From: Melastoma dodecandrum
Lineage: Eukaryota > Streptophyta > Magnoliopsida > Myrtales > Melastomataceae
Assembly: GCA_029817715.1 (NCBI GenBank)
Contig: JARUPY010000546.1
Coordinates: 1 to 64,000 of the forward strand
DNA: 64,000 bases
Direction of reading: 5' to 3'
Numbering within the stretch: position 1 is the first letter of the stretch; every line of letters begins with the position of its first letter. Of this stretch, positions 22,901 to 33,578 are shown piece by piece. The translations under genes and the position numbers were made by a program. Below the pieces are notes generated by a model. That model did not search any database. It saw nothing but the letters and a program-made list of their open reading frames with translations, and was not told the DNA's origin.

Positions 22901-24405
22901 GCCACGGGTGGAGGACGCCGGAAGGAGGCTGCGGGTTGCCGAGCCGGTAAAGGGAGCGCCGGGAAAACGGGATTCTCCCCTGTTGAAACTGAAAGCGTCG
23001 CTGCTCGGTGGTGCGGGCGTCAGGGGGCTTGAGGTGGGGAGCCGCCTTGGAGCAGGAACGTTGTCGGAGCTGATGTCACCGGAGTTGAGGTTGATCAGCG
23101 GCCGTTGGGTCTTGGGGACGTCGGGGCTGAAGGTGATCCTGCCACCATGAGATCTGGGCACGTCGGGAAGGTAGATGAAGCCGCTTTGGGGCGCCGGAAA
23201 CCCAGATCTGAGGCGGAGATGGTCGGGGACGGCCGGATCTAGTGGCGGCTTCGTCGGGAAACGGACCCAGCTATGAGGTACGGATCTGGAGCGAGAAAAC
23301 GGAGATTCATCTCTATTGGAGCTGAAGACGTTGCTGCCGTGAAAGTTTTCTTTGAAGGCCGGAGGTATTCCCCTCCCACCTCCATAGGTTGATGGGTTTA
23401 CCTTGTGGGTTTGGCCTATTATTGCGGGCTGAGCTACCTTGGGCTCTGAAGTTTTAGTGCTAGGCTTTTTTTTCTTTGGATTGGGCTGAATTTGGTTGGT
23501 TGTAATTGGTTAGGCATTTGTTGGCCAAGATGAGGTTGGTTAACTACAGCTGTTGCAGAAGGTTTGTTAATAGTGACATTGGAAGGGTGGCGAGCTGTAG
23601 GTAAGACTACTGTACCAACGGTGACTATCGCTGCTTCTGCTGAAGCTTCCGCAGCAGGTGAAGTTGAATTAGGTTGTCAGGAACTTGTAATTGTTGATTC
23701 ATTGGATCGGGCAGTTGTGGAGTCAGGACATCCAGTTGCTCACTCCGTCCTACGAGTTCCGACTGCTGCCCCTGGTGCAAACTCTGAGGAAGATTACTAC
23801 TCCCATGTAGCTGTTGCTTTTGATTCAAGGACGGCTGCTTGGCTCGATGGGATGGCCTGGTTGACTGCACTAGGAATAGGATGCTGACCCGCTTCACCCG
23901 CCCGCTGCGGTGGCAGCACAGCAGAGGTCAATGTGTATGGGGCTGATGATTTCTTGGGCTGATCGATTGTCTGAGTTTGTTGTTGTGTCTGAAGTGATGG
24001 TTGTCTGTGCATCGGATGTTGCTGGTGGAGCCTTGCCTCCAGTGGCAGCCGTTGTAGCTGCAGCAGATTGCTGCTGAGGCTGTTGTTGTGATTGTTGCAG
24101 CTGTAGTTGGGAAGCTTACACCGAAAATGGGACAGAGCTGTTGTCACTGGTGTTGACAGTCTTCGGAGGGAGATTCCGCCACGAGGAGTCGAGAGCCGGA
24201 GAAAGAAACCACCGCTGCGATGATCTGGGGCTGACATTGATACAAGCCGGATGCTCTTCTGCTGGTGTAGGCTGACGATCTTGTCGGCGGTTCCTTTGTT
24301 TTTTACTTACATTAGACTTTATGTAAAGCTCGTCTGCACCAAATTTTAGGCAGTCTTGTTGTGCTATTTACGACATTGTAATTCATGTTTATTTGAGGTA
24401 TTACA
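22901..24405 (-). repeat. duplicated block, copy A (1,505 bp)
   Basis: Nearly identical to 27,420-29,730 except for one 806-base indel after position 23,366. The match starts at 'gccacgggtgg' and ends at 'gaggtattaca'. On the minus strand the block starts 'tgtaatacctcaaataaaca', an LTR-like beginning, and continues into a Pro/Gln/Ser-rich frame (24,237-23,797). The plus-strand 107-residue frame (23,564-23,887) has the same translation in both copies. I infer a retroelement-derived unit, perhaps a non-autonomous LTR element, with no recognised domain. Confidence 0.85.
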
Positions 24406-25689
24406 GTTTGCCCCTCCTTGCGGGGGAATCTGGAAAGATTTTCTTGCAAGGATTTCAGGAATACCTCAAATTATATTTCGAGAGCGTCTTTGGTTAACAT
24501 GCACCCTAAAAGCTCTTCAAGAAAGTCATTAGTCACAATGAAAACAAAAACAAAACAACTAAATGTACATGCACATTATGCTTCGTTTTGTTTTCTTTTT
24601 AAGAGTATGTTTTCAAGCAAGAGCAGAGAAGGTTAGTTGATTTCTCTCGTGTTTCATTCTCACTTCTGAAACCCATTTCAGTTGGATTTCGGAATTCCTT
24701 TGACTTAGATGCTCATGTACCAGTCAAAGGAGTCTTTGTTCGGGTTATAATGTGGCTTTGGCATAAGGCCTTTAGACTGAAAGTTTAAATTCTTCATCTG
24801 AAAGAAAAAGTTTAAGGACCTCATCGAAAGCTACTGGATCGTAGAGGTTCCACCACTCAGGCAAATTCTCCATCATTCCGACTGCTCACCAGTTGACATG
24901 TTTTGTTTGGGGATGAATAATCGGTTTACTGGTAAGTGTAGACAATCCACTTTGGGGAAAGCTTTGTCTTTGAAGGGTAGCACCTTTGCTTTTGCGACCA
25001 CTACTGTTGGCCATGATGCTTTATTTTTTCTCTTTTGATTTTGATTTTGATTTTGCGCTTTCTTTTAAAGACTTTGGTCTTTGCGCTAATTCTTTCTTTT
25101 CTTTGCTGAATTACGGAGATTTGCCCCACTTTGTTTTCTGATGATTTTTCTTGGAAGTTGTGTCTCTTGAGAAGCTCTTTGAGGAACTCGGTCTTTGGAA
25201 ATGACTCAACTGGTGGGTTTGACTGTCGATGATACCTCTTCGCTTGAATCTTAAGGAAGTGTAGCCTCTACGATCCGTTGCTTCCAGGTTCTAGCTACGA
25301 GATCTCCCTTTTAACCTCGATGTGAGGCGGACTTTAGACTTGTTAGGTGTAGTGTATACGAAAACTTCAACTTTGGCTCGAAAGGGGCTAGCAATGGTTG
25401 ATGTTCCGTGTTTGGGATAGAGAAGAAATGCTCGATCTCATCCCGGTTTAGAGCATCTTTTGTCAAATGATTCATTATCCGCCCGGATGTTTGTATCTGA
25501 ACCCTCACAGTGTTTGCACTCATCTCTCTAGGTAGGTGTTTAGGAATAGGTTTGCCTTCTCCAGTCTCGCCCAGAAGCATTGTTATTGTTAATATCTCTT
25601 GAAATTATATTCAAATAGGCATACAAATGCTTAATAAATGATTAGGTTAAGATACGCAAACCTGTTTGGAGACGTTGCAAGTTTCACGG
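24406..25689. other. repeat-derived intergenic DNA
   Basis: Starts with 'gtttgcccctccttgcgggg', wording seen in plant retrotransposon LTRs, but no ends or domains can be defined. No gene recognised. Confidence 0.3.
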
Positions 25690-27419
25690 GGAAAGTGTTT
25701 GCACTCTTATCCCCCAGGTTCTTTTAGATTAGACTCGGAACGGCTTCCACCCGATCACCCTCGCCGTTGCCTAGGAGTTTGTACCGTACTGTGTGGATGT
25801 CCATGTGCCTACACAGTTGACAACGGACAAAGACGAAGTTAGCTCATATACTTCACCTCTTGTTTGGGTGAATAATAATATAGTATAGTATCCGCTGGGG
25901 AAATGAGATGGATATGTCCATCTTGATAATCGTGTAATAGACTCCAATGTAGGAAAAACGAGGTCATGACTCCGTCTGGGGAATGATAAGAAATCTTGTT
26001 AGAGAGTAGTGCAGATGATACTCCCTTTCGATATGATCATCTTTAGTGACAACAAAGGCAATCTCGAAGTCTTGGCTCGAAATTTTCCACCCGACCGCCC
26101 GCGCCTTTGTCTGTAATGCAGGATGTTCATGTGCCTACACTCGCCAAAGGGCGGATAACAAGTGAACTCATGTAACTTGTTTCTTTTTAAAATGAAGTTT
26201 GCTCATGTAACTTCATTTATATGAAAGGCGAAGTAGAGTTTTGATACTTCCCTTTGTGTTTCGCTATTGCGTCTTCGTCCAATGGAATTGAAGGATTAAC
26301 GAAACTGCAACAAGACTTTGGCTCGAAGCTTTGCCACCCTACCACCCTCGCCTTTGTCAGAGGAGTTTTGTACGATTCGTGTGAGGAGCTCATGTATCTG
26401 CCTGCTCACGAGACAAAGGACATAAGTGAAATTAGCTCATGTAATCTCATTTAGATTATATAATTCTCCCATTTTCTGCATATTGTGCCCCAATTTCGGG
26501 GATTGAAAGATGTTTCTGATGAAGGGTGCTTCAAAGCTTCTGTTTGGGATGTCACCATCCACATTCAATATCTGTCGAGGATGTTCATGCACTCCCTTTC
26601 GTGTATGTTGTCAATGTTCATTGCCCCTGTTGACTCTACGAGGATTTCATGTGTGTCGATCTGTTTTGCAGCTTTGGCTCAAAAGTTTGTGGTTTGTGTT
26701 CATTGTCTGCGCATGATGTTCATGTACCTATGAGACAAGCATAGAGATTAAAATAAGTAAGCTCGTGTAACTTATCGTCTTTTGTAGAGAAAGTATTAAT
26801 TTCGAAACGAATACTCCCTTTTATGTAATTCGTTGTCCTGTTGATAACGAAACTTGTTTCGAAGTTTTGGTTGTCATGATAGGATGTTGTTGTACCTACA
26901 CATGACAAGAATAAGAACAAGCGAGCTCATGTGAGTTGTTTTTGCAGATAAGTATTGATTAGGGAACGAATACTCCCGTTTCATGTGTGTCGTTGTTTTG
27001 ACAACAAAGGCTATTTCGAAACTTTGGTTCGAAACTTTTCCACCCTGCCACCCTCGCCTTTGTCGTCTATCTAGAATATTCATGTATCTATAAGACAAGC
27101 CGAATGGCAAAACAAGTAAGTTTATATAACTTGTTTGGCAAAGAAAACGTTTGTTAAGGAACATATACTCCCTTTCATGTTATTTGTTGTTTTGTCAACT
27201 AAGAGTTATCCAAGACTGCTCAGGCTCGCCCCAGGATAGCTTGAAGATATGCCCCAAGATCGCTTGTAGATATGTCCAGGATCACTCGGAGATTTGCCCC
27301 AGGATCGGTCAGGGATTTGCCCCGGGATCGATCCGAGATTTGCCCTATGATTGTTCGTGTCTTGTCGTTATCATTGTTTTGCCAACGAAGGCTGTTTCGA
27401 AACTTTGGCTCGAAACTTT
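25690..27419. repeat. diverged tandem repeat region
   Basis: A set of linked motifs recurs several times: 'ggctcgaaactttgccaccc' followed by a 'ccaccctcgcctttgtc'-like segment (25,740-25,770, 26,075-26,115, 26,320-26,360, 27,025-27,065), then 'atgttcatgt(g/a)cct', then 'gctcatgtaact', then 'actcccttt'. Spacing is irregular, so these are old, rearranged units. The last unit is cut at 27,419 by the start of duplicated block B. No coding potential. Confidence 0.6.
27215..27350 (+). repeat. short tandem repeat of about 28 bp
   Basis: About five imperfect units built on 'agatttgccccaggatcg' lie just before the junction with block B. Confidence 0.7.
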
Positions 27420-29730
27420 GCCACGGGTGGAGGACGCCGGAAGGAGGCTGCGGGTTGCCGAGCCGGTAAAGGGAGCGCCGGGAAAACGGGATTCTCCCCT
27501 GTTGAAACTGAAAGCGTCGCTGCTCGGTGGAGCGGGCGTCAGGGGGCTTGAGGTGGGGAGCCGCCTTGGAGCAGGAACGTCGTCGGAGCTGATGTCACCG
27601 GAGTTGAGGTTGATCAGCGGCCGTTGGGTCTTGGGGACGTCGGGGCTGAAGGTGATCCTGCCACCATGAGATCTGGGCACGTCGGGAAGGTAGATGAAGC
27701 CGCTTTGGGGCGCCGGAAACCCAGATCTGAGGCGGAGATGGTCTGGGACGGCCGGATCTAGTGGCGGCTTCGTCGGGAAACGGACCCAGCTATGAGGTAC
27801 AGATCTGGAGCGAGAAAACGGAGATTCATCTCTATTGGAGCTGAAGACGTTGCTGCCGTGAAAGTTTTCTTTGAAGGCCGGAGGTTGTCATCCGGTCAAG
27901 CATCGGAGGCAGGGGATGCTTAGGGCTGGAGAAGCCGGGAAATGATGCCACCGTTGTTGTTGAAGAAGGATGGCTGTGATGTACGAATGTCGGGAAGCTG
28001 TCTGAGCATGGGTGTCAGGGAAATCTGTCTGAGGCCAGGGCGGAGGTAATTCTGAAGGGGAGAACCGATTTGTGGTTGGTGTCTTCAACTCCAGTTTGGA
28101 GGTTGTTTTCAGCCCCAGTTTGCGATGGTGCCCTCAGCCGCGGAGGTTGGTTCGACCGGTGAAAGCAGGAAAAGCTGTCGCTGCTGCTTGCGGACATCGG
28201 GGAGTGCACAAGCAGCGGCGAATGTCAAGATCGTTGTGGGGTATCGTCGCGTGTACTCGCTGATGGAGAAGCCTTGATTTGTCTACGGTCAGTCAAGGGA
28301 TGCAGCCAGTAGCCTAACATTGGAGGAGTTGCCTGCGGTCGTCTCCGTTACCATGAGTAATGCGCTGACGGACTTCACAACATAGACCTTGGGAGGAGCT
28401 GGATGCAGGGGAGGAACGATCTTCCAAAGGTCCTCTCTCCCTCCCTTTGTGTTCTTTGATTTATAGCCTCTTTGAATAAAAATCAGCCGAGGGAATGATT
28501 TAAGCTTAGTTTGTAACCGATGTAGGTTACGAAACTTTTCTTTTTCCTGTGCAGGGAAACGTTTCTTTAATTTTCGTCATCAAGTTGGCGTTACGAGTTG
28601 TTGTTTGAGATACTCGGTCAACAAAGTCGTGTCGGTTGCTTTCTTACTTGAGTTGCCAGAGGCTGCTGCAAACCGGGCCAGTAATCAAGGTATTCCCTTC
28701 CCACCTCCATAGGTTGATGGGTTTACCTTGTGGATTTGGCCTATTATTGCGGGCTGAGCTACCTTGGGCTCTGAAGTTTTAGTGCTAGGCTTTTTTTTCT
28801 TTGGATTGGGCTGAATTTGGTTGGTTGTAATTGGTTAGGCATTTGTTGGCCAAGATGAGGTTGGTTAACTACAGCTGTTGCAGAAGGTTTGTTAATAGTG
28901 ACATTGGAAGGGTGGCGAGCTGTAGGTAAGACTACTGTACCAACGGTGACTATCGCTGCTTCTGCTGAAGCTTCCGCAGCAGGTGAAGTTGAATTAGGTT
29001 GTCAGGAACTTGTAATTGTTGATTCATTGGATCGGGCAGTTGTGGAGTCAGGACATCCAGTTGCTCACTCCGTCCTACGAGTTCCGACTGCTGCCCCTGG
29101 TGCAAACTCTGAGGAAGATTACTACTCCCATGTAGCTGTTGCTTTTGATTCAAGGACGGCTGCTTGGCTCGATGGGATGGCCTGGTTGACTGCACTAGGA
29201 ATAGGATGCTGACCTGCTTCACCCGCCCGCTGCGGTGGCAGCACAGCAGAGGTCAATGTGTATGGGGCTGATGATTTCTTGGGCTGATCGATTGTCTGAG
29301 TTTGTTGTTGTGTCTGAAGTGATGGTTGTCTGTGCATCGGATGTTGCTGGTGGAGCCTTGCCTCCAGTGGCAGCCGTTGTAGCTGCAGCAGATTGCTGCT
29401 GAGGCTGTTGTTGTGATTGTTGCAGCTGTAGTTGGGAAGCTTACACCGAAAATAGGACAGAGTTGCTGTCACCTTTGTTGACAGTCTTCGGAGGGAGATT
29501 CCGTCACGAGGAGTCGAGAGCCGGAGAAAGAAACCACTGCTGCGATGATCTGGGGCTGACATTGATACAAGCCGGATGCTCTTCTGCTGGTGTAGGCTGA
29601 CGATCTTGTCGGCGGTTCCTTTGTTTTTTACTTACATTAGACTTTATGTAAAGCTCGTCTGCACGGAATTTTAGACAGTCTTGTTGTGCTATTTACGACA
29701 TTGTAATTTATGTTTATTTGAGGTATTACA
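27420..29730 (-). repeat. duplicated block, copy B (2,311 bp)
   Basis: Second copy of 22,901-24,405 with very few substitutions. Its left edge joins the diverged repeat region at a shared 'gccac' (27,420-27,424), and its right edge stops at 'gaggtattaca' (29,730), after which the flanks differ. It carries 806 extra bases between 27,886 and 28,691. No transposase or reverse transcriptase is encoded. Minus-strand frames are Gln/Pro-rich and unrecognised. Confidence 0.85.
27886..28687. mobile_element. 802-bp LTR-like insertion in block B (candidate)
   Basis: Present in copy B and absent in copy A. It starts 'tgtcatccgg', ends 'gccagtaatca', and is flanked by 'aggt' on both sides (27,882-27,885 and 28,688-28,691), while copy A has one 'aggt' (23,363-23,366). 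TG...CA ends plus a 4-base duplication fit a solo LTR. A deletion in copy A through 4-base microhomology would leave the same picture. A minus-strand 'ctataaatcaaag' near 28,460 could be the TATA box. Confidence 0.45.
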
Positions 29731-30619
29731 CTTCCTAAATTACAACCCATAATCTAATCTTATCTTATCTCACAAACATGAAGGATATCTATTACCACCA
29801 TGTTCGTCTTATACCATGACATTAGTTCTCATTTTCGCGAGTGTTATCCATAGCGAAGTACGTGCTCGCGTAAAAGACTCGAGGTTTACCCAAGTTTCTC
29901 ACCATATGGTTTTGGGACAAGCAAGTCAAATTTTATCAGTTAATCGGATGGCTAAAAATTTAAAAACCAAAGTATTGGAAGATACATTTAAAAAAAAAAC
30001 GGGCGGGCATTTTAAAAAAAAAAAATCTACATACAAACTGATTGGGGCAAAGTCGATACAAATAAGTGGGATATGCTTTGATGATAACATAGCGGTCCGA
30101 ACATTAAATGTGTCAGAAGAATGGAAGGCCAGGCCGAGGCAGGGGATGGAAATGTGGTCAGAAATAAAAAAGACTCGTGTAGGTAGAGTTAGAGTTTGAC
30201 ATACGCGTAAAGGGAGGGGGAGGGGGTCTGCCCTACTGCCAGCCAAGCTTCCATTTTTTCATTTTGAGTTAAACAATAAAGACCGGGAGATTCATCCCTT
30301 TCTCAGACCTAATCAATCATGTGTGAGATGTAATGGAATTAACCAGGAGGGCCCTTAATTTTCAGTGTTTTCCCATAATTGGGAAATATTGACCATCATC
30401 ATCTCCATTTTTAATTAAATAGTCGGCCGCAGCCGCCCCTGTTTGGCCTTTGTCGTGAGATTAGCAGAGAATGTGGGATTAACGGACAAGAACCTCTGAA
30501 AGCAACGACTGATTGTTGTTTGGCCGAGGGTGAATTGTCTTCAAAATCCAGGGTTCCCCACCCCCCCCCCCCCCAACCACACTAGCACTTCAATTTCCAG
30601 GGGTCCATTCCTAGTTCCC
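29731..30619. other. intergenic, no gene recognised
   Basis: A 127-residue open frame at 29,816-30,199 shows no known domain. Homopolymer tracts lie at 29,989-30,025 and a C-run at 30,559-30,574. Nothing else supported. Confidence 0.35.
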
Positions 30620-30628
30620 AACATTGAG
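30620..30628. repeat. left 9-bp target-site duplication of the MULE
   Basis: 'aacattgag' directly precedes the element and recurs exactly at 32,533-32,541. Confidence 0.95.
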
Positions 30629-30845
30629 GGAAGCGGCTAATGTGCCGTGAACGGCATCTTACGTGACGTGTACTAATTTTGACCCCGATTTAGTACAATG
30701 TACTAACTCGATTAGTACATTTTGAAATTACTAATGATGTACTAACACTGTAGTTAGTACATTGTACTAAATGGTACTGTTCTTGTACTAGTAATGATTA
30801 GTACAGTGTACTAATGGGAACTGTTCTTGTACTAGTAAAGTACAA

Positions 30846-31565
30846 GTGTACTAGTTGGTACGAAACAGGAACAGTAATCGTTAGTACAGTGTACATATGT
30901 ACACTGTACTAGTGTACTAGTTGGTACGAAACAGGAACAGTAATCGTTAGTACAGTGTACATATGTACAGTGTACAAGTGTACTAGTTGGTACGAAACAG
31001 GAACAGTAATCGTTAGTACAGTGTACATATGTACACTGTACTAGTGTACTAGTTGGTACGAAACAGGAACAGTGACGGTTAGTACAGTGTACATATGTAC
31101 ACTGTACAAGTGTACTAGTTGGTACGAAACAGGAACAGTGACGGTTAGTACACTGTACATATGTACACTGTACTAGTGTACTAGTTGGTACGAAACAGGA
31201 ACAGTAATTGTTAGTACAGTGTACATATGTACAGTGTACTAGTGTACTAGTTGGTACGAAACAGGAACAGTAATCGTTAGTACAGTGTACATATGTACAG
31301 TGTACTAGTGTACTAGTTGGTACGAAACAGGAACAGTACTAGTTAGTACAGTGTACATATGTACAGTGTACTAGTGTACTAGTTGGTACGAAACAGGAAC
31401 AGTAACGATTAGTACACTGTACATATGTACACTGTACTAGTGTACTAGTTGGTACGAAACAGGAACAGTACTAGTTAGTACAGTGTACATATGTACACTG
31501 TACTAGTGTACTAGTTGGTACGAAACAGGAACAGTACTAGTTAGTACAGTGTACATATGTACACT
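30846..31565 (+). repeat. 66-bp minisatellite, 11 units, left arm of the MULE
   Basis: 'ttggtacgaaacaggaacag' recurs every 66 bases (30,855, 30,921, 30,987 and on). Each unit also contains 'gtacatatgtac' inside a longer palindrome and 'gtgtactagttggtacg'. Units differ mainly in an 'agtaatcg/agtgacgg/agtactag' box and in single C/G swaps within the palindrome. Confidence 0.95.
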
Positions 31566-31713
31566 GTTAGTACTACTTGGAGGATTACAATTCGGCCGTA
31601 AAAGCGTACGAGTTGCGAACGTACGTGTCAGTACCTATTAGTACATTTCGCAATTACTACTAATGTACTAACACTGTAGTTAGTACATCGTACGATAAAT
31701 AACTGTTTTCCAA

Positions 31714-32317
31714 TAGTACACTAGTACAGTGTACATATGTACACTGTACTAACTAGTACTGTTCCTGTTTCGTACCAACTAGTACACTAGTACAGTGTAC
31801 ATATGTACACTGTACTAACTAGTACTGTTCCTGTTTCGTACCAACTAGTACACTAGTACAGTGTACATATGTACAGTGTACTAATCGTTACTGTTCCTGT
31901 TTCGTACCAACTAGTACACTAGTACAGTGTACATATGTACACTGTACTAACGATTACTGTTCATGTTTCGTACCAACTAGTACACTAGTACACTGTACAT
32001 ATGTACACTGTACTAACCGTCACTGTTCCTGTTTCGTACCAACTAGTACACTAGTACAGTGTACATATGTACAGTGTACTAACCGTCACTGTTCCTGTTT
32101 CGTACCAACTAGTACACTTGTACAGTGTACATATGTACACTGTACTAACGATTACTATTCCTGTTTCGTACCAACTAGTACACTAGTACAGTGTACATAT
32201 GTACACTGTACTAACGATTACTGTTCCTGTTTCGTACCAACTAGTACACTAGTACACTGTACATATGTACACTGTACTAACGATTACTGTTCCTGTTTCG
32301 TACCAACTAGTACACTT
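31714..32317 (-). repeat. 66-bp minisatellite, 9 units, right arm of the MULE
   Basis: Same unit as the left array read in reverse complement ('ctgttcctgtttcgtaccaa', once 'tcatg' and once 'tattc' variants). Two units fewer than the left array, which accounts for most of the arm-length difference. Confidence 0.95.
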
Positions 32318-32532
32318 GTACATTACTAGTACAAGAACAGTTCCCATTAGTACACTGTACTAATCATTACTAGTACAAGAACAGTACCATTTAGTACAAT
32401 GTACTAACTACAGTGTTAGTACATCATTAGTAATTTCAAAATGTACTAATCGAGTTAGTACATTGTACTAAATCGGGGTCAAAATTAGTACACGTCACGT
32501 AAGATGCCGTTCACGGCACATTAGCCGCTTCC

Positions 32533-32541
32533 AACATTGAG
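32533..32541. repeat. right 9-bp target-site duplication of the MULE
   Basis: 'aacattgag', identical to 30,620-30,628. Confidence 0.95.
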
Positions 32542-33578
32542 ACCCACCATGTTCCTTTCCTGTTCATGAAAACGTGGCTTACCCAATCAATCCCGTCCTC
32601 ATCATCAACAATTGATGATTTCCATCCTGTTAATCCTCTCTGTTTCCTCCCATAAACCCATCTTTACCCTTTTTGCCTTTTCGGTTATTTTATGAAGACT
32701 GTTTTGCTTAATCTGAGCAATATCGGAATTTGCATTGTTTGCCCTTCGCAAAAAGATTTACCTTTTTCCTCTCTCTCTCTCTCTCACACACTCACAAGTT
32801 GCTGGGTCGGGGAGGGCTCAATTATTACTCATTCCCCTCGGCATCGGGTGCTCTGTTTTCTTTTTCCCCTTGCTCCTTGACCCACCTGACTGGAATCCCG
32901 TTCTGGGTTTTGGGATTCCTTCCATTGAAGAAAGGAGATTCCGGGTCGCTTGGTTGAAGGAGGTCAGTTCTCTGGAGTGAGAGGTGGTCACTTCCTCTGG
33001 GATTTGATTTGGCTCTTTTCTGCTGCAGTTGGGTTTGTCTTCGCGGGAAAACCGGTCGCTTGTGCTGGATTTCGAGCGTTGTTTGCCGTGAAAGATTGCA
33101 TTTTCATTCGTTTTTTTTGTGTTTTGGGGGGGGGGGGAAGAGGTGCTTCCTCTGTGGGCTACAGTGATTTCTGGGTTTTGGTGCTGTTGTTGTGTTGTCA
33201 GGATTTCGGGACTTCCGAGATTTGTGTAATTTCTGCGGTCCCAATTCGTTTAATGTCTTTGTAAAATCTCTTTCTTTAATGTCATCTGTCTGGATGTATT
33301 TAATGCCTACAAGGAGGTGTGATTGCAAAAACAAAAAAATGGCCTGCTGATGTCGTCTTGAGTCGGCTCTGTTTAGTTCACAATTGTTCTTTAGAGGAAT
33401 TGTCTGGTTTGGAATGTGCAGTGGGCTGCGTACTGGATCCTCTAGCTTTCTGAAGTCCGCTAACTAGATAATCGTAATGGTGCAGATTTCTGAAAGTGGA
33501 GTTCCGATTGGATGAAGAGTGATTGCTAACATAGTGTATTTCCAATACTTGATGTGATTGTTACGAAAAAGTTCCCGG
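32542..33578. other. 5' region of the DUF3527 gene
   Basis: Contains a CT microsatellite (about 32,771-32,786) and GT/TC-rich DNA typical of a plant leader. A long spliced leader is likely, since GT and AG candidates abound, but I cannot place the borders. A G-run lies at 33,126-33,137. Confidence 0.4.

Larger units (their letters stand above)
30629..32532. mobile_element. foldback Mutator-like element, 1,904 bp, non-autonomous
   Basis: Ends are perfect inverted repeats: 'ggaagcggctaatgtgccgt' at the left and its exact complement at the right, continuing nearly perfectly for about 210 bases. A 9-base duplication 'aacattgag' flanks it, the hallmark of Mutator-like elements. Inward of the ends, both arms become arrays of one 66-base unit, in opposite orientation (11 units left, 9 right), around a central spacer of about 148 bases (31,566-31,713). 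The spacer itself carries a diverged extra copy of the terminal segment ('ctaacactgtagttagtaca'). No open frame of note, so it must be mobilised in trans. It lies about 1 kb upstream of the DUF3527 coding start. Confidence 0.93.

Noticed and set aside
22659..23150. GC-rich 163-residue plus-strand ORF
   Set aside because: It overlaps other open frames in all directions, has low complexity (Gly/Arg/Ala) and its last part recurs in block B with different upstream sequence. It looks like repeat DNA rather than a gene.
23564..23887. 107-residue ORF with the same translation in both duplicated blocks
   Set aside because: Identity reflects recent duplication, not selection. The minus strand also has open Gln/Pro-rich frames and no domain is visible.
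30629..32532. CRISPR-like array because of regular 66-bp spacing
   Set aside because: The repeats are contiguous, without unique spacers, inverted in the other arm, and flanked by 9-bp target duplications in a plant genome. It is a transposon.
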